From Chara braunii (Eukaryota > Streptophyta > Charophyceae > Charales > Characeae), in NCBI GenBank assembly GCA_003427395.1, contig BFEA01000319.1:1399260-1436942 (forward strand): a stretch of DNA of 37,683 nucleotides, in the 5' to 3' direction. Under the pieces are notes generated by a model that did not search any database, was not told where the DNA came from, and saw only the letters and a program-made list of their open reading frames with translations. The position numbers were made by a program, and so were the translations under genes. Of this stretch, positions 31,615-37,683 are shown in pieces (the stretch's first letter is position 1; every line of letters starts with the position of its first letter).

Positions 31615-31960
31615 CAAATGGATAACCAAGTCACGAGCCTATGGGTTAGGGCGCAGGCTTCGCAGGGTTTAGGGTTTACAGTTTAGGGTTTCGACAGATG
31701 CAACCAAGAAAGGCTTCGCAGGGTTTAGGGTTTACAGTTTAGGGTTTCGACAGATGCAACCAAGAAAGGCTACAGACCAAGGTCAGGAAAAGCTTCAGAG
31801 TATCGGGCAATAGCAAATGGATAACCAAATCATGAGCCTATGGGTTAGGGCACAGGCCTCCCAGGGTTTAGGGTTTAGAGTCTTTAGACGGATGCAACCA
31901 AGAAAGGCTACAGTCCAATGTCAGAAAAAGCTTCAGAGTATCGGGCAAAGGTAGAAGGGA
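31615..31960 (+). repeat. Nested tandem repeats with TTTAGGG motifs
   Basis: A 56-bp unit (GGCTTCGCAGGGTTTAGGG..., starts 31656 and 31712) lies within a larger duplication of about 197 bp that begins AAATGGATAACCAA at 31617 and 31814. Each unit contains one or two GGGTTTAGGGTTT telomere-type motifs. They sit in the 3' region of LINE copy B. Confidence 0.85.
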
Positions 31961-32110
31961 GGAGGGGCACACCCCCATCTAGGGAGCAAGCTAGAACTCG
32001 AGCCATTAGGATAAGGTGATGACGGCCTAGGCTTTAGGGTTTTATCAGACTATGCCAAGTGTGGCTACAGTTCACGGTCACTCTGGGTAGTAGCAAGGTC
32101 TGCTAAGGAA

Positions 32111-32212
32111 GGATAGTAAAGAAACAGAAGTATCTTACTGCTCTAGTCTTTCAGGTGTATAGGATAGTCAAAAAACAGAAGTATCTTACTGCTCTAGTCT
32201 TTCAGGATCTGA
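32111..32212 (+). repeat. 51-bp tandem duplication
   Basis: GGATAGT-AAGAAACAGAAG at 32111 recurs at 32162, with TATCTTACTGCTCTAGTCTT conserved in both units. Part of the LINE copy B 3' region. Confidence 0.88.
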
Positions 32213-32254
32213 CAGCTCAGCAGCTGAGAGGAGCAAGTATGGCCCAGACCCCCA

Positions 32255-32430
32255 GTTAGCAGTACAGACATAAGTCCAGGTCTCTGAAGCCAACCAACTT
32301 CAAGAGTAGGTCATTGAGGCCAGATTAGGCAGGGGTGAGGGGTAGCAGTATAGACACAAGTCCAGGTCTCCAGAGAGAATCAACTCCAAGCGTAAGTCAT
32401 TGAGGCCAGATTACGCAGGGGGGAGCGGTA
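32255..32430 (+). repeat. 86-bp tandem duplication
   Basis: AGCAGTACAGACATAAGTCC at about 32257 recurs at about 32343 (AGCAGTATAGACACAAGTCC). Both units end in GTCATTGAGGCCAGATTA. It is the third successive tandem duplication in the LINE 3' region. Confidence 0.85.
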
Positions 32431-32522
32431 TATCCTTCCCATGGGAAGTAATCAATGCCATCCACTCGGGCCTTCCAACCATAATGGGAAGGAGCGTAGG
32501 GTGAGTATATCATGTACTACTT

Positions 32523-32596
32523 TGACTTGCCGGTGGAATAGGAACCGGACTGACGCTCCCCAGAATGGACATGGAGCCAGAACCGTAAGGTTCTGT
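32523..32596 (+). repeat. LINE 3' block, copy 3
   Basis: CTTGCCGGTGGAATAGGAAC ... CCAGAACCGTAAGGTTCTG closes LINE copy B. GAACC and GGTTC form a perfect 5-bp hairpin with a GTAA loop. A T-rich rather than A-rich tail follows (32598-32637). Confidence 0.85.
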
Positions 32597-32642
32597 CCTT
32601 TTTTTTTTCTTTTAAATTTTAATCTTTATTTTTTTTAAGAAC

Positions 32643-32801
32643 TCAGAAAACATTTGTTTTTTCAATCAAGAATTTAAGTGCCTTGTTGTCGATGATGTTT
32701 GGCTTTGTCTTCTCCACTTGTTGATTGCGATGTGTGTAGGTGACATTCTGCACGGCTTGTTTGAACGAGGCCGCTTCGCGGCCCCCTGTGGGGCTGGCCA
32801 T
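32643..32801 (-). CDS. Small hypothetical ORF, possible fragment
   Basis: A 52-codon minus-strand frame beginning MASPTGGREAASFKQAVQ and ending LKFLIEKTNVF. The short S-F-K start resembles the N-termini of some retroelement ORF1 proteins, but that is a weak resemblance. No domain is visible and it could be chance. Confidence 0.2.
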   Translation of the reverse strand: MASPTGGREAASFKQAVQNVTYTHRNQQVEKTKPNIIDNKALKFLIEKTNVF

Positions 32802-33057
32802 GATAGCAGACTCGGTGTTGGAAACAGTGTGTTTCTTTAATCAGCTGGCCTTATGGAGGGGTTGGCTTTGCTTGTTCCAGATAAGATCCCATTGAAGGGT
32901 GGATGTAGATTAATGAGAGAAGTAAAAGGGGAGGGTCGGACCAGGGAGGGTAGAGTTAGTCGTATGGACGGAAGTGAGGAGAGGTGGGATTTTGGCCAGG
33001 GGTAAGCGGAGGCTCACATTTTGGAAGAGGATTCGGGTGGGGGGGGAGCGTTGGGAA
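32802..33057. other. Unassigned, purine-rich
   Basis: Increasingly G-rich towards the poly-G tract. No features recognised. Confidence 0.4.

Positions 33058-33137
<80 letters not shown>
33058..33137. repeat. Homopolymer G tract of about 80 bases
   Basis: Uninterrupted G. A biological G tract this long is rare and would be strongly quadruplex-prone. Its length may be an assembly or sequencing artefact. Confidence 0.9.
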
Positions 33138-33138
<1 letters not shown>

Positions 33139-33170
33139 GATCGCGTGTACCGCAAGGCCGTCGACCAGAT

Positions 33171-33175
33171 TTTTT

Positions 33176-33204
<29 letters not shown>
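33171..33204. repeat. (TTTA)n microsatellite
   Basis: Eight or so TTTA units separate the LINE-rich part of the window from the palindrome-rich part. Confidence 0.93.
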
Positions 33205-33207
<3 letters not shown>

Positions 33208-33299
33208 TCTATGTGACTATGTGAGGGGCGTGTTGTCAGATGGGGCGCAGAATAAGATAGTAGATAGAATGTCGTTAGAGAGGTAAAGCACTAGATAGA

Positions 33300-34980
33300 T
33301 ATGGGGGAGACGTTGTCGAGCGCATCGGTCCCACACGGGGACTCTCCCGGCCGCGTCAAGCACGATTATGCAGGACTTCCTGCGGATGACCGTGTTTGCC
33401 GCTCCGGCCGAGTGCGCCAGCCGTACCTCTCACGCGCCCCTACGACAGGACGGAGCCATGCGAGGCACCGCTACCTCCACCAGCGGGAGCTGTCACCATC
33501 CCTAAGGTGGGCGTATCCCCGCCGAGCTACTGAACCACATGCGAAGGGTTTTATAATGCAATTGCAGAGGTGGCCCAGCCGAGGGCGTTTCTCATTCGCT
33601 GTAGCATAGGGTACGTGCGGTCAACGCCCGAAATCGGACCCGTACACAAATCGACGACACTGGGTGGCTGAGGTCCCAAGCTCGACTTGACGTCGGTCGA
33701 CTAGGACGCTCTACGCACACCACGCGATACACCACTTAAAGCAAAATTTAAGTAACCCACATTCACACACTCATGCACCAAAGCAAAAGAAAAAACACAA
33801 CACTCCCAGTCCCTTTAGTACTGGACCCATAACCTTTTGGTACAAAGATTAGGTAGGCGTCGCATGCTGATTTAGTATAAAGAATCGCGCGATCGCACGG
33901 ATTTCTCATTCCAGCCAGTCATGCGTGCGCTTACAAGTGTTTGCAATAATGGGGTACTATGTGGNACCCAGGTCCAGNAGGCCCTCAGGGATTTTGAGGG
34001 TCCCTTTCGACACTCAAGTGTCGGCTGACAAGCGCTTCAAGGGTTAATCTCTCTGTGCTAGACAACCGCCATGCGCGGTTGAAGACCACACACCCTCTTC
34101 TGCACCCTGTGCAGAGTNNGTGGTACACAGGTTTTACGCNTGTGGTGGCAGAAGTNAAGGGGTTTGACTTTGACGGCTGCCACGGACTACAACGTCCAAC
34201 CATAAGAAAACAGAAAGAGGACAATGCTTGACATAAAGGCGTCGACCTAGTCTAACCCATATTGAGCCCCTATGCCCCCCNGATAGNTTTCTCGATGCGA
34301 TGTGGTGAGTTGCTACGNAGTTGNGTGTTCCTAAGGCTTGACTCAGGCCCTTGAGCGAGNCGACGCTCAATGCNTCGTATGCTCGGGCGCGAGGCCCTTC
34401 CGCGCATCTCCGCAACGCCGACCGTATCGCGATTCTACGTTCAGTGCCAGACCCATAACTGTTCGGTGTGAGAATCCGCTTGGCGCCGCGTGCCGGATTC
34501 GATATAATCCGTGCGGGTCCTCGACCTTCCCATATCGACCAGCAATGTTGTCTCACTCAAGCGGTCGCTGAAATATCCTCGCGATACTGAATGGCTGAAG
34601 GAATATATCGTGGGGGTTCGCCCCTCGCAATATTGAACGGCTTGAAGGACACGTCGTTCAACCCCTACAGCACCCCTAGCCTTGAAGCTAGGCGGCCCGG
34701 TGGGCAGGGTTTTTATGCCCTGTGCGCAGGCAAAAATCCCTTGCTAGAGGGTTGGGCTTTGGGTTCTTCCCGACAAGGACCTCGAACCCTTGGCCCAGGA
34801 ATACGTCCGACTTTTCAACTTAACAAGTAAGTGGGGCCAACGCGAAAATGGGGAGAAAGGTTATGCCTTTTCCCTATTTCGCCTTGGCCCATGACTCACC
34901 GCGCACCACCTATACGATTCGTTTGTGGGGTGGCGTGTGGATAGTGTTCAGGTCAAGCCCTTTAGGCAGCCCAACGCTCG
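33300..34980. repeat. Palindrome-dense segment with scattered ambiguous bases
   Basis: Perfect short hairpins occur at frequent intervals: CGACACT/AGTGTCG (34008-34023), CAACCGC/GCGGTTG (34063-34081), CTGCAC/GTGCAG (34100-34114), GGAC/GTCC (34184-34197), GGATT/AATCC (34495-34510), GGGG-TTCG-CCCC (34613-34624), TTGAACG/CGTTCAA (about 34633-34661), CCTAGC/GCTAGG (34675-34692), CAGGG/CCCTG (34705-34722) and CCCT/AGGG (34738-34751). About a dozen N calls lie between 33965 and 34374, suggesting poor or mixed read support. No known gene is seen. The architecture resembles the array at 36.4-37.7 kb. Confidence 0.65.
34834..34890. repeat. Long imperfect hairpin
   Basis: GGGCCAACGCGAAAATGGGG (start 34834) pairs with CCCTATTTCGCCTTGGCCC (end 34890), extended by GAAAGG/CCTTTTC around a TTATG loop. 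The arms are about 25-27 nt with a few mismatches, the strongest fold-back in this segment. Confidence 0.8.
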
Positions 34981-35191
34981 GAACATTTCCTCGCTCGAGC
35001 GCGGGGTTCCCATAGGGTGGACCGACCTTATGACTTTTTTTACGCGTCGTTTTCGTGATATTATGGCTCATGCCTGGACCCTTATCGTCCCACCAACTGA
35101 AATCACGCAAGAATATAGAAGGCATAAGTATGTGCTCGTGCAGCCGTGTGAGGGCTACGCGAGGGACATACTCAAATGCCATAACACTTAG
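34925..35191 (+). CDS. Hypothetical ORF, no family recognised
   Basis: An 88-codon open frame begins MGWRVDSVQVKPFRQPNARN and contains a mixed-composition stretch (WTDLMTFFTRRFRDIMAHAW). It is less biased than most chance frames in the window, but there is no domain, promoter or supporting neighbour. It lies in the palindrome-rich region, where no other coding evidence exists. A chance frame is as likely as a gene. Confidence 0.2.
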   Translation: MGWRVDSVQVKPFRQPNARNISSLERGVPIGWTDLMTFFTRRFRDIMAHAWTLIVPPTEITQEYRRHKYVLVQPCEGYARDILKCHNT

Positions 35192-35552
35192 TCAGGCGAA
35201 GAGTTAAGTGATGATACAGTCTCACAATAGTTATGTGGCTTGCCCGCCTGAACTCAATACAACCAGAATACCACAATCATTCAACATATTTCACACATAC
35301 CTGTGAATACACACAAGGATCAAACAACAGAACACACACTAAAAGGATCAACTTTTCAGCCTTATGCAACTCGTACCCTGCCTTATGCACACAAGCCCAA
35401 CCTTTTCCCCACCATTCCAAACAAAGACACTCAGTCTTTAAGAAAATGGCCATTTACAAAGAATCTGGGTGAAAACCCATGAAAACATAAAAACAGTCAG
35501 GGCCAAGGCCTTAGGTTGAGGGGCAGAAGAGGATGAGAGGTTGAGTCGTGCA

Positions 35553-35597
35553 CCGACGAATCGGGAACCGACGAATCGGGAACCGACGAATCGGCAA
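35553..35597. repeat. 15-bp tandem repeat, three copies, each a palindrome
   Basis: CCGACGAATCGGGAA starts at 35553, 35568 and 35583. Each unit contains CCGA-CGAA-TCGG, a 4-bp stem with a CGAA loop. Confidence 0.88.
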
Positions 35598-35602
35598 CCG
35601 AC

Positions 35603-35621
35603 CTGTTATCAGTGATAACAG
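35603..35621. repeat. Perfect 19-nt palindrome
   Basis: CTGTTATCAGTGATAACAG has two 9-nt arms around a central G. It lies 6 bp after the CCGACGAATCGG repeats. It could be a dimeric protein site or a hairpin. Confidence 0.85.
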
Positions 35622-35877
35622 AAGAATAGTCAGGCTGACCAAGTCATACCTTCAATCAATACGCACGACCTGCACCACAGCACAGGTCAAAGAGATTCCA
35701 CTACAGCGTTTAGCCTAAGTAGGGGGTAATCCTCCTAAGTCACATCCTAACTCCTCTACTAAGCTCCTACTCATCTTCTGAGAGGTTCAGTAACACCTCC
35801 CCTACTCAGGGTTGAGTTGCTAAGATTGGTCTAACTGAAAATATTCTAACTCTCCAAATTTCCCAAAATTTCGGCAG

Positions 35878-36030
35878 CACTTCCCGTAGGAAAAGTGCCT
35901 TTTCAGAATTTCTAGGAACCTGAATATGACTGCCTTTTCAGAATTTCTAGGAACCTGAATATGACTAACTCTTTTCAGTATTGCAGAAATTTAGGCAGCG
36001 CTTCCCGTAGGAAAAGTAGGCTGCCAAGAT
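35878..36030. repeat. Duplicated hairpin and 35-bp direct repeat
   Basis: CTTCCCGTAGGAAAAGT occurs at about 35880 and 36001 and forms a small CTTcc/GgAAG-like hairpin. Between them TTTTCAGAATTTCTAGGAAC occurs twice at a 35-bp spacing. Confidence 0.8.
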
Positions 36031-36407
36031 TTATACAAAGTTGAAAGTCAAAGTGCAAAGCAAAACTATACTTGGGGCTAACTCCTGATCCCTGTTTGAC
36101 AACTTAGGCTCAATATTGGTCCACATGCCCTCTGAATGAGGCCATGAGCCAACGCTGATCCCAACCCCCAGCAGAGTCCGTCCTATCTCATCCCAAGCTT
36201 CCCTCCCATCATTCATCTTACCTACCTATGGCTCCAGCACTCGGCGAGCATCTACAGCAACTACTCTATCAAAAGATGTCCCAAGTGAGAGCCCACGAGC
36301 ATGCAAGCGCAAACATCTCTCACAAACCCACATGGTTCTTTTCCAGGCCACATAGTTCGTTCAAAGACCCTCATTATTCCCTTTTTACCCTTCCTTACAT
36401 AAGACAT

Positions 36408-37683
36408 AGGGTCAGCCAACCCAACTTATGGATGTGACTGACCTGCCAGTTTATATGACTAGGCCACACCAACTTATGGTGCCCTAGCCTGGTAACATAA
36501 ATATACGTACGCATAAGACCAAACCACACCAACTTATGGTGTGACCAGTTTTTGCAAAACAACCGACATAAGGCGTATGATCGGGCCGCACCAACTTATG
36601 GTGAGGTTGGTCAGCCTGAACATTCGGCATACACATAGAACTGAACCTCCCAACTTATGGGGGTCTGCCTCTGCCTAACTAACGACAAAAGACATATGAC
36701 TGGACAAAACAACTTATGTTGTGCCCGACCAGCCCAAACAGTTACATACAGCGTAGAGCCAGGCTACCCAACTTATGGATAATCCAACCTAGCCTAGACA
36801 AAGCCACTTGCGCGAACGACCGAACAACCCGCAACTTATGCGTTCGCCCAGCCCTTCGCAATACAACCATGTTCAACTTTATGGACATAAGACCTAGAAC
36901 TTACCACAACAACTTATGTTGTGATAAGCCTCTGTCTGAACAAATGACATAAGGCGTATAACCAGGGCGCACCAACTCATGGTGAGACCAGATCAACCTA
37001 AACACTCGGCATACACAAAAGACTGAACCACCTCAACTTATGAGGGACTCAGCCTTTGCCTGAACAACGACAAAAGGCATACGACCAGACACAACAACTT
37101 ATGTTGTGCCTGGCCAGCCCATACAGTGACATATAGCATATGACTAGGCTACCCAACTTATGGATAGTCTAGCCCTGCCTAAAACAACAACCAGCGCGTA
37201 TGACCGAACAACCCGCAACTTATGCGTTCGTCCAGTCTCCGCAACACAACTACATCAGATAAATAAGTTTCACAACCAATTTCTTCCTTCAGACGAGTGG
37301 TCAGGTCACCTCAACTCATGAGGATCCCCACCCAGACGCCAGTTATGTTTAGAAAAGGGAAAATATCCAAGCTTTATATAATTCCCTGCTTTGTGTTATC
37401 AAGGACATAGGACTGACTACCCAACTTATGGATGAGTCAGCCTGCCCAAAGTTACCACACCATTTTGTACTCTTAATCTTCTTTCCCCTCTGCTTTGTCT
37501 GCTACCGGCTTATATGGCTGGAACTCCCAACTCATGCGCCCAGCCTGCCACGAATATACATAATAGGTAATTGTATCGCATTATATACTTTGATTCGCTT
37601 AGTGATGGCGGCTCATGACTTGACCACACCAACTTATGGTGTGAATAGTCTCGCCTGAAACAGTAAAGCATAAGACTGAGCCA
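36408..37683. repeat. Tandem array of hairpins with invariant CAACTTATG loop
   Basis: At least 18 units, mostly 59-63 bp apart and then about 96-110 bp apart after 37223, each centred on CAACTTATG (CAACTCATG in three). Loop AACTTAT starts at 36423, 36471, 36531, 36593, 36652, 36711, 36770, 36833, 36911, 36974, 37035, 37096, 37155, 37217, 37313, 37423, 37529 and 37631. A degenerate unit (AACTTTAT) lies near 36874. Each core is flanked by complementary arms that differ from unit to unit, for example CACACC/GGTGTG, CACAAC/GTTGTG, CCTC/GAGG and CTAGGCTACC/GGATAGTCTAG. A CAGCCTG-like motif usually follows and a GACATAAGGCGTATGAC-like spacer precedes. Consecutive blocks repeat at about 381-385 bp. 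The array runs off the window. No open frame spans it. Confidence 0.9.

Larger units (their letters stand above)
28211..32640 (+). mobile_element. LINE copy B, interrupted by a solo LTR and a fold-back
   Basis: Plus-strand LINE of the same family as copy A. The RT C-terminal piece (about 28240-28470), a decayed linker, the zf-RVT region (29107-29641) and the IWKRRC segment (29746-29828 plus 31137-31291) run in the same order as in copy A. The 3' region with telomere-like tandem repeats and the hairpin-ended block (32523-32596) closes it. RT palm and endonuclease are missing, so it is more severely 5'-truncated or rearranged. The 5' boundary is uncertain because GCACTGCAAACCAAA occurs twice (28220 and 28335). 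The insertion at 29829-31136 is younger than the LINE. Confidence 0.88.
35192..36400. other. Transition region with short repeats and palindromes
   Basis: Includes TTATGTGGC...GCCTGAAC near 35231-35257, which resembles a degenerate unit of the downstream hairpin array, and a GGGT-GAAA-ACCC hairpin near 35467. No gene was recognised. Confidence 0.45.

Noticed and set aside
33985-34556. rRNA or organelle gene in the N-containing segment
   Set aside because: Hairpin density suggested structured RNA, but no conserved rRNA, tRNA or organelle protein motif could be identified by eye.
36408-37683. CRISPR array
   Set aside because: The conserved core is only about 9 bp, the flanks are self-complementary rather than unique spacers, the setting is eukaryotic, and no cas genes are present.
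36408-37683. Cluster of tRNA genes (7-nt loops on short stems)
   Set aside because: The loop AACTTAT lacks the U33 of an anticodon loop and the TTCGANTCC of a T loop, and no cloverleaf can be built around it.

Overview
The window is non-coding, repeat-dominated eukaryotic nuclear DNA. No intact host gene, rRNA or functional tRNA is supported. The host is probably a green plant or streptophyte alga. The LTR retrotransposon has an initiator-tRNA-Met primer site (TGGTATCGGAGC), a common arrangement in plant elements. There are several interstitial TTTAGGG/CCCTAAA (plant-type telomere) repeats, and the LINEs carry a zf-RVT-type C-terminus as in plant LINEs. A large repeat-rich genome such as a charophyte alga would fit, but the species cannot be fixed from sequence alone.

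Layout. 1-6.35 kb: microsatellites, polypyrimidine tracts, several tRNA-derived SINE heads and a decayed zinc-knuckle ORF. 6,356-15,130: an almost full-length but dead Ty3/gypsy element. It has two LTRs (TGCAAGG...CCTTGCA), PBS, gag, protease, RT, RNase H, integrase, a chromodomain-like C-terminus and a polypurine tract. It is broken by five in-frame stops, several frameshifts, a deletion over the RT active site and substitutions in three enzymatic centres. 15,151-16,485: a solo LTR of a second family. 17,152-20,721: a minus-strand, 5'-truncated LINE with a poly(A) tail and a perfect 17-bp target-site duplication. 20.9-21.4 kb: a TGGA minisatellite. 21.4-28.2 kb: unassigned sequence with short tandem arrays, microsatellites and a poly(T)-containing insert between 34-bp direct repeats.

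28.2-32.6 kb holds a second LINE of the same family on the plus strand. It is interrupted by a 104-bp fold-back sequence and by a second, inverted copy of the solo LTR. Removing that LTR and one copy of its 4-bp ATCA duplication rejoins the LINE reading frame, which fixes the LTR ends precisely. The LINE tails share a conserved 3' block ending in a small hairpin.

33.3-37.7 kb looks unlike the rest. It is dense in perfect short palindromes, has scattered N calls in its first part, and ends in an array that runs to the window edge. The array has at least 18 hairpins spaced about 60 bp apart, rising to about 100 bp at its distal end. Every loop is CAACTTATG or CAACTCATG, while the stems differ between units and change in a compensatory way. 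There is also a higher-order period of about 382 bp. This is the most unusual feature of the window, and I do not recognise it as a known family.
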